Of a stretch of 64,000 nucleotides of DNA, positions 16,328 through 25,166 are shown piece by piece. The first letter of the stretch is position 1. Every line of letters begins with the position of its first letter. This stretch comes from Amycolatopsis sp. 195334CR (GTDB taxonomy: Bacteria; Actinomycetota; Actinomycetes; Mycobacteriales; Pseudonocardiaceae), in the NCBI RefSeq assembly GCF_017309385.1, contig NZ_JAFJMJ010000002.1, forward strand, positions 1,240,001-1,304,000. The letters run 5' to 3'. The position numbers and the translations under genes were made by a program. The notes beneath the pieces are model-generated. The model did not search any database and had not been told where the DNA came from. It saw nothing but the letters and a program-made list of their open reading frames with translations.

Positions 16328-18046
16328 TCAGTGCGACTCGCGGCTGACCTCCGAGCCGCTGGAACCGAGCAGGAAGTCCAGGTCCGCGCCGGTGTCGGCC
16401 TGCAGCACGTGGTCGACGTAGAGCCGCTCCCAGCCGCGGCGCGGGTTGGCGTACGCGGAAACGGTGGCCTCATCGGGTTCGCGGGCCGCGAGGTCCTCTT
16501 CGGACACTTCGACGTCGATGCGGCGCGCGGCGACGTCGAGGCTGATCACGTCACCGGTGCGGACGAGCGCGAGCGGGCCACCGGCGGCGGCCTCGGGCGC
16601 GACGTGCAGCACGACCGTGCCGTACGCGGTGCCGCTCATCCGCCCGTCGCACACCCGGACCATGTCGCGCACGCCCTGCTCCAGCAGCTTCCGCGGCAGC
16701 GGCATGTTGGACACCTCGGGCATGCCGGGATAGCCCTTGGGACCGCACCCGCGCAGCACCAGCACCGAATCGGCGTCCACGTCGAGGTCCGGGTCGTCGA
16801 TCCGGGCGTGGAAGTCCTCGATGGAGTCGAACACCACCGCCCGGCCGCGGTGGCGCAGCAGCTCCGGGGTGGCGGCGGCGGGCTTGATCAACGCGCCGCC
16901 GGGCGCGAGGTTCCCGCGCAGCACGGCGATCCCGCCCTCGGCGACCAGTGGTTCCGCGCGGGTGCGGATCACCTCGGGGTCCCAGATCGGCGCTTCGTCC
17001 AAATAGGACACCAGTGGCTCGCCGGTGACGGTGAGCGCGTCCGGGTCGAGCAGGTCGCGCACTTCCCGCAGCACGGCGAGCAGGCCGCCGGCGCGGTGGA
17101 AGTCCTCCATCAGGAACCGCCCGGCGGGCAGCAGGTCCACCAGCACCGGCACGGACGAGCCGAGCCGGTCGAAGTCGTCGATGGACACCTCGACGCCGAG
17201 TCGCCCGGCGATGGCCAGCAGGTGGACCACCGCGTTGGTGGACCCGCCGATCGCGGCCAGCGCGACGATCGCGTTGCGGAACGAGCCCGCGGTCAGGAAG
17301 GTGCTCGGCCGCCGGTCCGCGGCGACCAGGTCGACCACCAGCCGCCCGGTGGTGTGCGCGGCCTCCAGCAGCCTGCTGTCCGGCGCCGGGGTGCCCGCCA
17401 GCCCCGGCAGCACCGTGCCCAGCGCCTCGGCGACCAGCGCCATGGTCGACGCGGTGCCCATCGTGTTGCAGTGCCCGCGGCTGCGGATCATCGCCGACTC
17501 CGAGCGGGTGAACTGCTCCGGCGCCAGCTTGCCCGCCCTGACCTCCTCCGAGAGCCGCCACACGTCGGTGCCGCAGCCCAGCGGGGTGCCGCGGAAGGTG
17601 CCGGTGAGCATCGGCCCGCCGGGCACCACCACCGCGGGCAGATCGACCGACGCGGCGGCCATCAGCAGCGACGGGATGGTCTTGTCGCAGCCGCCGAGCA
17701 GCACCACGCCGTCGAGCGGATTGGCGCGCAGCATCTCCTCGGTGGCCATCGCGGCCATGTTGCGCCACAGCATCGCGGTCGGCCGGACCTGCGTCTCGCC
17801 CAGCGACACCACGGGCAGTTCCAGCGGGATGCCGCCGGCCTCGTAGATCCCGTTCTTCACCGAGACGGCCACCTCGGACAGGTGGGCGTTGCACGGGGTG
17901 AGGTCGGAGGCGGTGTTCGCGATGGCGATCTGCGGACGGCCGAAGGCGTCGCCCGGTGTGCCCCGGCGCATCCACGCCCGGTGGATGTAGGCGTTGCGGT
18001 CTTCCCCGTCGTACCACTGCCCGCTGCGCAGACCCGATTCCGGCAC
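16328..18046 (-). CDS. IlvD/Edd-family dehydratase, probably for a sugar acid
   Basis: The 572-aa dehydratase has all three conserved Fe-S cysteines of the family: C52 (DLTPCN), C120 (GGCDKT) and C193 (HCNTMGTASTM). Length fits the IlvD/Edd group. The context of an IclR regulator, a FAH-family protein and a zinc dehydrogenase fits aldonate dehydration (xylonate, arabinonate, galactonate or fuconate-like) rather than branched-chain amino-acid synthesis. The proposed GTG start at 18046 follows GGAAGG. In-frame sequence reaching back to about 18900 is antisense to the IclR gene and is rejected. The specific substrate is unknown. Confidence 0.88.
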   Translation of the reverse strand: MPESGLRSGQWYDGEDRNAYIHRAWMRRGTPGDAFGRPQIAIANTASDLTPCNAHLSEVAVSVKNGIYEAGGIPLELPVVSLGETQVRPTAMLWRNMAAMATEEMLRANPLDGVVLLGGCDKTIPSLLMAAASVDLPAVVVPGGPMLTGTFRGTPLGCGTDVWRLSEEVRAGKLAPEQFTRSESAMIRSRGHCNTMGTASTMALVAEALGTVLPGLAGTPAPDSRLLEAAHTTGRLVVDLVAADRRPSTFLTAGSFRNAIVALAAIGGSTNAVVHLLAIAGRLGVEVSIDDFDRLGSSVPVLVDLLPAGRFLMEDFHRAGGLLAVLREVRDLLDPDALTVTGEPLVSYLDEAPIWDPEVIRTRAEPLVAEGGIAVLRGNLAPGGALIKPAAATPELLRHRGRAVVFDSIEDFHARIDDPDLDVDADSVLVLRGCGPKGYPGMPEVSNMPLPRKLLEQGVRDMVRVCDGRMSGTAYGTVVLHVAPEAAAGGPLALVRTGDVISLDVAARRIDVEVSEEDLAAREPDEATVSAYANPRRGWERLYVDHVLQADTGADLDFLLGSSGSEVSRESH

Positions 18047-18077
18047 GCCCGCCCCGCCTTCCAATAGTCGGTACGGT

Positions 18078-18094
18078 GTTCTAAAGTTCGGAAC
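18078..18094. promoter_or_regulatory. Possible IclR operator
   Basis: GTTC at 18078-18081 and GAAC at 18091-18094 are inverted with a 9-base spacer (with an extra GTTC inside) in the 51-bp gap between the dehydratase and IclR genes. IclR-family sites are often imperfect TTC/GAA palindromes. Binding by the adjacent IclR protein is inference. Confidence 0.35.
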
Positions 18095-18097
18095 GCG

Positions 18098-18886
18098 ATG
18101 AACGATACGCAGATGATCGGCGAAGCGAAAGCACCCGACGAGAGCAAGCTCGTCGGTGCCGATCGTGTGCTCGCGGTGCTCAAGGAGCTCGCCAAGTACG
18201 CCGACGGGGTGGAGCTGGACGAGCTGACCCGCGTCATCGGCAGCCCGAAACCCACCGTGCACCGCGCGCTCGGCGCGCTGCGCCGCGCCGGGCTGGCCGA
18301 GCAGGATCCGCGCGGCCGCTACCTGCTGGGTGACGAGTTCCTGCGGATGGCCTTCGCGCACCACGAGGAGCGGCCGGACCACGTGCGCGTCCAGCCGGTG
18401 CTGGAGGCGCTGGCGGAGCGGTTCGGCGAGACCGCGCACTACGCCGTGCTCGACGGGACCGAGGTGGTCTACCGCGCCAAGGTCGATCCGCCCTCCGGTG
18501 CCGTCCGGCTCACCTCGACGGTCGGCGGCCGCAACCCGGCGCACGCCACCGCGGTGGGAAAGCTGTTGCTGTCCTACGAACTGGACACCCGGGAGGCGGT
18601 CGAAGCGTGGCTCGACGACCGGGTGCCGGCCCGGCCGACCGCCCGGACCCGGTGCACCGCCGCGGAACTGCACGCCGAACTGGTGCTCGCCCGCGAACGC
18701 GGTTACGCCGAAGACGACCAGGAGTGCGAGGTCGGCGTCAACTGCCTCGCCGTCCCGGTGCGCGCCACCGCGCCCTCGATGCCCTCCGGTGCGGTGAGCG
18801 TCAGCGCGCTCGCCTACCGCACCCCGTTGCCCGTGCTGGCCGACGCCGTCGGGGAGATCCGGCGGCTGCTCGGCCCGCTCGCCTGA
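18098..18886 (+). CDS. IclR-family transcriptional regulator
   Basis: The 262-aa regulator has an N-terminal winged HTH (LDELTRVIGSPKPTVHRALGA, about 48-68) and a C-terminal effector domain of IclR type (AVGKLLLSYE, YAEDDQECEVGVNCLAVPV). It stands between the divergent dehydratase gene and the FAH/dehydrogenase pair, 16 bp from the latter, and presumably controls the whole sugar-acid locus. No clear ribosome site precedes the ATG. Confidence 0.92.
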   Translation: MNDTQMIGEAKAPDESKLVGADRVLAVLKELAKYADGVELDELTRVIGSPKPTVHRALGALRRAGLAEQDPRGRYLLGDEFLRMAFAHHEERPDHVRVQPVLEALAERFGETAHYAVLDGTEVVYRAKVDPPSGAVRLTSTVGGRNPAHATAVGKLLLSYELDTREAVEAWLDDRVPARPTARTRCTAAELHAELVLARERGYAEDDQECEVGVNCLAVPVRATAPSMPSGAVSVSALAYRTPLPVLADAVGEIRRLLGPLA

Positions 18887-18902
18887 ACCCCAGGAGAATT
18901 CC

Positions 18903-19763
18903 GTGTACCTCATGCGCATCGGTGAGCCCGGCGCCGAGAAGCCGGTTGTCCGCGTTGACGACGGCCACTACGTCGATCTGTCCGATGTGGCCGGTGACTT
19001 CGACGAGAAGTTCTTCGGTGGCGGGGGACTGGGGCGCATCCGGCCGATCGTCGAGGAACGCGTGGCGGCCGGGCGGGTGTCGGCGTTCGCCGGGGAACGC
19101 GTCGGCGCGCCGATCGCCCGGCCGCACCAGATCCTGTGCATCGGCCTGAACTACCGGGACCACGCCGCGGAAACCGGGCAGGCCGTGCCCGACGAGCCGA
19201 TCCTGTTCACCAAGTCGCCCAACACCCTCGTCGGCCCGGACGACGACGTGCGCATCCCGCGGGGTTCGACCAAACCGGACTGGGAGGTCGAACTCGGCAT
19301 CGTCATCGGCCGACGGACGTCCTATTTGGACTCCGTGGCCGACGCCCGCGCGGCGATCGCCGGCTACCTGGTGGTCAACGACGTCAGCGAGCGCGCGTTC
19401 CAGATGGAGCGCGGCGGCCAATGGGCCAAAGGGAAGTCCGCCGAGACCTTCAACCCCGCCGGACCGTGGCTGGTCACCCCGGACGAGATCGACGACGTGC
19501 TCGCGCTCGACCTGTGGCTGGACGTGAACGGGCAGCGGCGGCAGACCGGCAACACCCGGACGATGATCTTCGACCCGTACTTCATCGTGCACCACCTGAG
19601 CCAGTTCATGGTGCTGGAGCCGGGGGACCTGATCAACACCGGCACCCCGCCGGGCGTGGGCATGGGTTTCCGGCCGCCGGTGTGGCTGCGGCCCGGTGAC
19701 GTGGTGGAACTGGGCATCGACGGACTGGGGCGCCAGCGGCAGCACGTGCTCGCGCCCCGGTGA
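18903..19763 (+). CDS. FAH-family 2-keto-acid hydrolase/hydratase, possibly a diketo-sugar-acid hydrolase
   Basis: The 286-aa fumarylacetoacetate-hydrolase-fold protein shows CIGLNYRDHA, the metal-binding acidic cluster in DWEVELGIVIG, and NTGTPPGVGMG. In L-fuconate/L-rhamnonate-type pathways such enzymes cleave 2,4-diketo-3-deoxy acids after a dehydrogenase step. The presence of a dehydratase and a dehydrogenase next door supports that idea. The start is GTG at 18903 with AGGAGAATT upstream. The exact reaction is inferred only from context. Confidence 0.88.
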   Translation: MYLMRIGEPGAEKPVVRVDDGHYVDLSDVAGDFDEKFFGGGGLGRIRPIVEERVAAGRVSAFAGERVGAPIARPHQILCIGLNYRDHAAETGQAVPDEPILFTKSPNTLVGPDDDVRIPRGSTKPDWEVELGIVIGRRTSYLDSVADARAAIAGYLVVNDVSERAFQMERGGQWAKGKSAETFNPAGPWLVTPDEIDDVLALDLWLDVNGQRRQTGNTRTMIFDPYFIVHHLSQFMVLEPGDLINTGTPPGVGMGFRPPVWLRPGDVVELGIDGLGRQRQHVLAPR

Positions 19764-20764
19764 TGCGGGCCTTCGTGCTCACCGGGCCGGGGGCGTACGA
19801 GGTGCGGGAAGTGCCCGCGCCGCAGGCGGTTCCGGGTGAGGTGGTGGTCGAGGTCGAGCGCGCCGGGGTGTGCGGCACCGACGTCGAGTTCTTCACCGGT
19901 GAGATGGCCTACCTGCACCAGGGGCATTCCTCGTACCCGATGCGCCTCGGCCACGAATGGGCGGGCACGGTGGCGGAGATCGGGGACGGGGTCGACCCCG
20001 GCTGGCTCGGCCGCCGGGTGATGGGCGACACCATGCTCGGCGACCGCACCTGCCGCCGGTGCTGTCGCGGACGGCAGCACGTGTGCGAACAACGGCAGGA
20101 GGTCGGCATCCGCGACGGTCGCCCCGGTGCGCTGGCCGAGCGGATCGCCGTGCCCGCGTGGTCCCTGCACGCGCTGCCGGATCCGGTCGACGCGGTGCTC
20201 GGGGCGCTGGTGGAACCGGGCGGCAACGCGCTGCGGGCGGCACGGGCCACCGAGGCCGGGCCCGGCGACCGCGTGCTGGTCATGGGGCCGGGCACGATCG
20301 GGCTGCTGGTGGCGATGTTCCTGCGGGCCGCGGGCGCCGAGGTGCATCTGCTGGGCACCACCGCGTCGTCGCTCGACTTCGCGCGCGGCCTCGGTTTCGA
20401 GCGGGCCTGGGCGGAGGTGCCGGACCTGCCGTTCGACGCGGTCGTCGACGCGGCCAACGCCGAGCACCTGCCCGCGCTGGCACTGGACCGCGTCGAGCCC
20501 GGCGGCCGGATCGTCTACATCGGAATCGCCGGGCGGCCCAGCCGGATCGACACGCGGGCGCTGGTGCTCAAGGACGTCACCGCGGTCGGCATCCTGTCGG
20601 CGTCACCGGGACTGGCCGACACCATCGCCGCCTACGCCGAGGGCGGGGTCGACCCGCGCCCGCTGGTCGCGGCCACCGTCGGCCTCGACGAGGTCGGCGC
20701 GGTGCTGGCCGGGGGCTACCCCGGGCCGAAGGTGCAGGTGGACCCTAGGGCGCGCGCAGGGTGA
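19763..20764 (+). CDS. Zinc-dependent medium-chain alcohol/polyol dehydrogenase
   Basis: The 333-aa MDR dehydrogenase has the catalytic zinc motif CGTD and GHEWAG, a four-Cys structural zinc loop (CRRCC and the later C of QHVC) and a Rossmann VMGPGTIGLL. It probably oxidises a sugar or keto-deoxy acid in the adjacent dehydratase/FAH pathway. The ATG overlaps the FAH stop codon by one base (TGATG), which shows coupling; GTG at 19760 is an alternative. Its 3' end overlaps the convergent metallophosphoesterase gene by 20 bp. Confidence 0.9.
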   Translation: MRAFVLTGPGAYEVREVPAPQAVPGEVVVEVERAGVCGTDVEFFTGEMAYLHQGHSSYPMRLGHEWAGTVAEIGDGVDPGWLGRRVMGDTMLGDRTCRRCCRGRQHVCEQRQEVGIRDGRPGALAERIAVPAWSLHALPDPVDAVLGALVEPGGNALRAARATEAGPGDRVLVMGPGTIGLLVAMFLRAAGAEVHLLGTTASSLDFARGLGFERAWAEVPDLPFDAVVDAANAEHLPALALDRVEPGGRIVYIGIAGRPSRIDTRALVLKDVTAVGILSASPGLADTIAAYAEGGVDPRPLVAATVGLDEVGAVLAGGYPGPKVQVDPRARAG

Positions 20765-21902
20765 GCAGGGTGATTTCGCTGGGCGCGAACACCCGCAGCG
20801 GCGGTCCCCAGAAGCCCGCGCCCCGGCTGGTGTAGAGCTGCGTCGTGCCGTGCTGGGACAGGCCGTGGAGCACGGGCTGGTCGGTGCGGACGAGGTAGTG
20901 GAACGGCCAGATCTGGCCGCCGTGGGTGTGCCCGGCGAGCTGGAGGTCGACCTGGTTCGCCGTCTCGGCGATCTGCTTGGGCTGGTGGGCCAGCAGCAGG
21001 ATCGGCACGTCGCCGGGCGAGCCGTCCAGCGCCCGGTCCAGTTCGGCGCCGTGCCCGTCGAGGCCGGAGGCGCGGGCGGTGGCGTCGTCGATCCCGGCCA
21101 CGATCAGCCGGTGCCCGCCGCGTTCGACCACGATGTGCCGGTTGTGCAGCGAGTCCCAGCCGAGCGAGGTCATGTGGTCGAGCCAGGCCTGCGCCTCGCC
21201 GAAGTACTCGTGGTTGCCGGTCGAGTACACCCGCGCCAGCGGCGCGGTGATGGTGCCCAGCGGCGCGACCTGCGCGCGGCGCTGCTCGACCGTTCCGTCG
21301 GCGATGTCGCCCGCGTGCGCGACGATGTCCGGGCGCAGCGCGTTCACCGCGGCGGCCGTGCGCTCGGACCACCGGCGCCGGTCGATCGGGCCGAAGTGGG
21401 TGTCGGTCAGCAGGGCGACGGTGGTGCCGTCGAGGCCGGAGCCGAGCCGGGGCAGGGTCACCTCGACGCGGCGGATCCGCGGCACGCGCATCGCTTCGCG
21501 GACCCCGTACCCGACCAGCGCGAGGCCGACCACGAGCACCAGGACGGCGATGATCCGCGACCGCTGCGGCTCGGGCACGCCGAGCAGCGCGACCCTGAGC
21601 ACCAGGCTGAGCACCGACCACGCGAAGAACACCCAGACGACGCCGAGGGTGGTGTCCGCCACCAGCGCCGCCCGGTCGTTGCCGCGCGCGTGCCCGAGGA
21701 ACATCAGCACCGGGAAGGCGACCACGGCGATTCCGAACAGGACGGTCCCGGCCACCACCACGGGCGACGGCCAGGGCAGCACCAGTGTGGCCCACGGCAC
21801 GCCGAACAACAGCAGCAGGGCGAGCACCACCACACCGGCGAACACCCCGGGCCGCCGCCCCCGCCGCTCCCGGGGCCGCCTCGGCTGCTGAGTCTGCGTC
21901 AT
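20745..21902 (-). CDS. Membrane-anchored metallophosphoesterase
   Basis: The 385-aa protein has a basic N-terminus and four predicted membrane segments in the first about 140 residues. The C-terminal calcineurin-like phosphoesterase carries all metal motifs: DTHFG, GDIADG, GNHEYFG and GHTHGGQ. It resembles YkuE-type enzymes that act outside the membrane on lipid or nucleotide phosphates; the substrate is unknown. ATG at 21902 follows GGAGG. Confidence 0.92.
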   Translation of the reverse strand: MTQTQQPRRPRERRGRRPGVFAGVVVLALLLLFGVPWATLVLPWPSPVVVAGTVLFGIAVVAFPVLMFLGHARGNDRAALVADTTLGVVWVFFAWSVLSLVLRVALLGVPEPQRSRIIAVLVLVVGLALVGYGVREAMRVPRIRRVEVTLPRLGSGLDGTTVALLTDTHFGPIDRRRWSERTAAAVNALRPDIVAHAGDIADGTVEQRRAQVAPLGTITAPLARVYSTGNHEYFGEAQAWLDHMTSLGWDSLHNRHIVVERGGHRLIVAGIDDATARASGLDGHGAELDRALDGSPGDVPILLLAHQPKQIAETANQVDLQLAGHTHGGQIWPFHYLVRTDQPVLHGLSQHGTTQLYTSRGAGFWGPPLRVFAPSEITLLTLRAP

Positions 21903-21949
21903 TCCTCCAAGTTACCCGCGCGTTCCTGAGGCCCCAGGCACCCCGCGCC

Positions 21950-22010
21950 GATTGCTATGAGTGGGGCATTACTTGCGGTGAATGCAAGTAATGCCCCACT
22001 CATAGCAATC
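21950..22010. repeat. Perfect 27-bp inverted repeat with 7-base loop
   Basis: Arms at 21950-21976 and 21984-22010 are exact reverse complements, starting GATTGCTATGAG and ending in CTCATAGCAATC, with loop GGTGAAT. The element is markedly more AT-rich than its surroundings. It lies just after the glycerate kinase stop (22012) and before the metallophosphoesterase start, both on the minus strand. It can fold as a strong terminator-like hairpin but lacks a U-tract. Its length and composition also suggest a dispersed palindromic repeat. Confidence 0.95.
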
Positions 22011-22011
22011 A

Positions 22012-23211
22012 CTAGGCCGGTAGCCCGGTGGCGGCCGGGCGGCGGGCCTGGTCCGGCAGGTGGGTGCCCACCATGATCAGCCGCAGGGCGCGTTCGGTGG
22101 CGTCGGTGAGCAGGGTCTCGGCGTTGCCGATGGCTTCGGCCAGGGTGCCGGGCGTGGCCAGGATCCCGCTGAACGCGTCGATTCCGGCGCTCCGGGTGAC
22201 CTCGGCACCGGCGCCGATGGTGCCGGCGAGGGCGATCACCGGGACGTGGTGGCGTTTGGCGAGTCTGGCCACCTCCCCGGGCACCTTGCCCCGGACGGTC
22301 TGGGCGTCGATGGTCCCCTCGGCGGTGATCACCAGGTCCGCCGCGCTGATCCGGGCGTTCAGGTCGAACTGGTCCAGCAGCACGTCGAACCGGGAGCGCA
22401 GCCGGGCCCCGAGCCCACCGGCGAGACCGGCGCCGAGCCCGCCGGACGCCCCGCCGCCGGGCACGAGCCGCAGGTCCTGGCCGCCGGAGCGGTCGAGCAA
22501 CTCGGCCCACCGCTCCATCGCCGCCGACAGGACGGCCACCTGCGCCGGGGTGGCGCCCTTCTGCGGGCCGAACACGGCGGCGACCCCGCGCTCGCCGGTG
22601 AGCACGTTGCACGGGTTGCACGCGACGACCAGTTCCGTGTCGCGAAGCCGCGGGTCCAGCCCGCTCGTGTCCAGCGACACCGCGTCGTTGAGCGCGTACC
22701 CGCCGGGTCCCACTTCCCGGCCGTCCGCGTCGGTGATCTTCGCGCCCAGTGCGCTGAGCGCGCCCGCACCGCCGTCGCAGGTGCCGGAGTCCCCGCAGCC
22801 GACGAGGATCCGCGCGCAGCCGAGGTCCAAAGCGGACCGGATCAGTTCACCGACCCCGTAGGTCGTGGTGCGTCCCGGGTCCCGCCGGTCGGCGGGGACC
22901 AGCCGCAACCCGGCGGCGGCCGCCATCTCGACCACCGCGGTGCGCGGCCCTGGACCACCCAGCAGCGCCAGCGGAGCGATCACCGGCTCACCCGCCGGCC
23001 CGGTCACCGTCACCGGTATCAGCCGCCCGCCGGTGTTCTCGGCGAGCGCCCTGGCCGAACCCTCACCGCCGTCGACGAGGGGAACGGTGTCCAGCAGCGC
23101 GGTGGGCGCCACCCGCCGGACACCGGCCGCGATGGCACCGGCCACCGCGTCGGCGGAAAGGGACTCCTTGAACCCACTCGGGGCGATCACCAGACGCAAC
23201 GGCGTGGTCAT
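22012..23211 (-). CDS. Glycerate kinase
   Basis: The 399-aa glycerate kinase of the GarK/GlxK fold (PF02595) begins with the characteristic LVIAPSGFKESLSA and has VDGGEGSA, GCGDSGTCDGGAG, GGGASGGLGAG and TAEGTIDAQT. It phosphorylates glycerate using ATP, feeding lower glycolysis. Its ATG overlaps the stop of the upstream transporter gene (ATGA), so import and phosphorylation are probably coupled. Glycerate or a related acid is thus the likely transported substrate. Confidence 0.93.
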   Translation of the reverse strand: MTTPLRLVIAPSGFKESLSADAVAGAIAAGVRRVAPTALLDTVPLVDGGEGSARALAENTGGRLIPVTVTGPAGEPVIAPLALLGGPGPRTAVVEMAAAAGLRLVPADRRDPGRTTTYGVGELIRSALDLGCARILVGCGDSGTCDGGAGALSALGAKITDADGREVGPGGYALNDAVSLDTSGLDPRLRDTELVVACNPCNVLTGERGVAAVFGPQKGATPAQVAVLSAAMERWAELLDRSGGQDLRLVPGGGASGGLGAGLAGGLGARLRSRFDVLLDQFDLNARISAADLVITAEGTIDAQTVRGKVPGEVARLAKRHHVPVIALAGTIGAGAEVTRSAGIDAFSGILATPGTLAEAIGNAETLLTDATERALRLIMVGTHLPDQARRPAATGLPA

Positions 23212-24680
23212 TTCATCTCCTGGAGGTAGAGCGGCAAACCGAACCCCGGCCAGACGGCCGTGGCGAACAACAGGACGAGCAGGACGAGGAGCGGGCCGAG
23301 CACCACCGACAGCCGCAGGAGGTCACCCCGGCGGTAGGTGGGCGCGTCACCGATTCCGCTGAACAACGCGACCGGCTTGGCCGACGCGGGCAGCGTGTGG
23401 CAGAACCCGGCCGCCACCGTCGAGGCGAACGCGGCGGCGGCGGGGTTGAGCCCGGAAACCGCGGCCACCGGCAGGATCAGCGGCACCAGCACCGAGGAAC
23501 GGGCCGAGCGCGACTGGAGCACCAGGTGCGCGGCCGCGCTGACGCCGACGATCACCGCGAGCACCACCAGCGGGCTCCCGGTGTGGTGCCCGAGCGTCAC
23601 GCCGGCCAGCCACCCCGCCGCACCGGAGGCGCTCAACGCGGACCCGAGCGCGGTGGTGGCCACCATGAACAGCAGCAACGACCACGGAACGGTGGCCAGC
23701 GCGGCGTCGAGCGCCACCGTGCCCGCCTTCGGCACGGTGATCAGCACCGCACCGGCCAACGCCACGAGCGCGGGCGGAAGTCCGTGCCAGGCTTCGGTGC
23801 ACCACAGCCCGACCACGAGCGCGAGCACCGCCAAAGCGCGGAGTTGCACCACATTCAACGCTCCCAGTGCGACCCCCGCCTCCTCGGCGAGGTGGTGCGG
23901 GTCCACCACGACCGGCTGCTTCCGGTCGGCCCGCCGCGTCATCAGCAGCAACACCAGTTCGGCCGCGAGATGGCTGCTCAGCGCCGCGATCGGCACGCCG
24001 AGCAGCAACCACTGTCCAAACGAGATCCCGGAACCGGTCGACCCGGCGAGGATCTCCACGGTGATCAGGTGCGCCCCGGCGCCGGTCAGCGTGGCCGCCG
24101 CGGAGAGCAGGATCACCGACGGGATCAGCAGGGCCAGCGCCCGCACCACAGCCGGGCGGGGCGCGAAAGCCCGTGCCAGCGCGAGGAACACCGGCAGGGC
24201 CAGCGCCGCCCGGCCCGAGGTGGCCGGGATGGCGAAGGCGGTGAGCACCAGCCACGCGGTGAGCAGGTGGAACAGCGTTCTGACCCGGGAAGCCCTGGTG
24301 CACAAGGCGATCGCCGCGCGGGCGGGCAGGCCGGTCGCGGAAATCCCCGCCGCCAGCACAAAAGCCGAGATCAGCAGCCACACCACCTCGCCGCCGAGCG
24401 CGGCGAAGACCTGGTCGGCGTCCAGCACGCCCAGGAGGATCAGCACCAGCAGCGCGGCGAACCCGACAAAGGTGTCGTTCCGGCCGAACAGCCAGAAAAG
24501 CGTGGCGCCGGCGAACACCACCAGCGTGGTCCGGCCGCCGCCGGGCAGCGCGGATCCGGGGCCCGGCAGGAAAAGGTACAGCGCGGCGAGCACCAGCACG
24601 GCGGCCGCCAGTCCGAACGGCCAGCGCGGCACGCGGGGTGCCGCGGCCGGATCGGCGTCGTGCGCCGCGATCTTGAGCAT
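23208..24680 (-). CDS. DASS/SLC13-type anion transporter
   Basis: The 490-aa integral membrane protein has about 12 hydrophobic segments and divalent-anion:sodium symporter features, including a conserved LPASAKP near the C-terminus and AIPATSGRAA in the first half. Coupling to glycerate kinase suggests uptake of glycerate or another small carboxylate. ATG at 24680 is chosen because the mature-like sequence starts there, although no ribosome site is evident. In-frame ATG at 24740 is possible. Confidence 0.8.
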   Translation of the reverse strand: MLKIAAHDADPAAAPRVPRWPFGLAAAVLVLAALYLFLPGPGSALPGGGRTTLVVFAGATLFWLFGRNDTFVGFAALLVLILLGVLDADQVFAALGGEVVWLLISAFVLAAGISATGLPARAAIALCTRASRVRTLFHLLTAWLVLTAFAIPATSGRAALALPVFLALARAFAPRPAVVRALALLIPSVILLSAAATLTGAGAHLITVEILAGSTGSGISFGQWLLLGVPIAALSSHLAAELVLLLMTRRADRKQPVVVDPHHLAEEAGVALGALNVVQLRALAVLALVVGLWCTEAWHGLPPALVALAGAVLITVPKAGTVALDAALATVPWSLLLFMVATTALGSALSASGAAGWLAGVTLGHHTGSPLVVLAVIVGVSAAAHLVLQSRSARSSVLVPLILPVAAVSGLNPAAAAFASTVAAGFCHTLPASAKPVALFSGIGDAPTYRRGDLLRLSVVLGPLLVLLVLLFATAVWPGFGLPLYLQEMK

Positions 24681-25166
24681 GGGCCGAGAATGTGGCCGCC
24701 CGCTGAACGAGCGGTGAAACGCCGATGAGTGAATCCTCATCGGAGGGTGACAGCGGACGCCTTGGTGTCCCGTGCGATGTCCACTGGGGACGCATCCGTT
24801 ACGCACGTAGGTCCAGCCACGGAGAATTTTGACGTTCACCCGTTCGGCCCAGTGCTTCTGGCGGTGTTCGGCGGCTAACGCTCGTACCTCGGGAAACGCC
24901 AGTAGTCAACCGAATGCGGACGGTAACCGGTAGTTGATCTTGGGGACGCAGCGCACAGTCGGGTGGGCGGGGGCAACCGCGTTCGGGTGAGACATGGTAA
25001 AAAACGGACCCTGATCTGTTCCGCGGCAACACGGAGGGTGAGGCGAGCACTGGTGGTCATGGGCCCGGGTCCCTGTGGTCCCAACGGTTCCGCCGTCGGT
25101 TCTGCTTCCTCTGCCAGATCTCCACACGTTTTTCGCCGACTGTCACTCAGGAGTTCGTGAACCCCC
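24681..25166. other. 486-bp intergenic region between transporter and conservon
   Basis: No convincing gene is visible. The region must hold the promoter of the DASS transporter/glycerate kinase operon (minus) and of the conservon (plus). The only structure I can point to is the inverted repeat at 24722-24743. A 65-codon frame at 24963-25160 is Arg/Ser-rich and has no family signature. Confidence 0.6.
24722..24743. promoter_or_regulatory. Inverted repeat upstream of transporter/glycerate kinase operon
   Basis: CCGATGAG at 24722-24729 and CTCATCGG at 24736-24743 are perfect 8-bp inverted arms with a 6-base spacer, 42 bp upstream of the transporter ATG. Position and symmetry fit a repressor site. 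No regulator gene adjoins. Confidence 0.5.

Noticed and set aside
18047-18919. N-terminal extension of the dehydratase across the IclR gene
   Set aside because: It is antisense to a clear IclR regulator; the family N-terminus starts near 18046.
24963-25160. 65-codon frame upstream of the conservon
   Set aside because: Arg/Ser-rich, no ribosome site and no recognisable family; likely promoter region.
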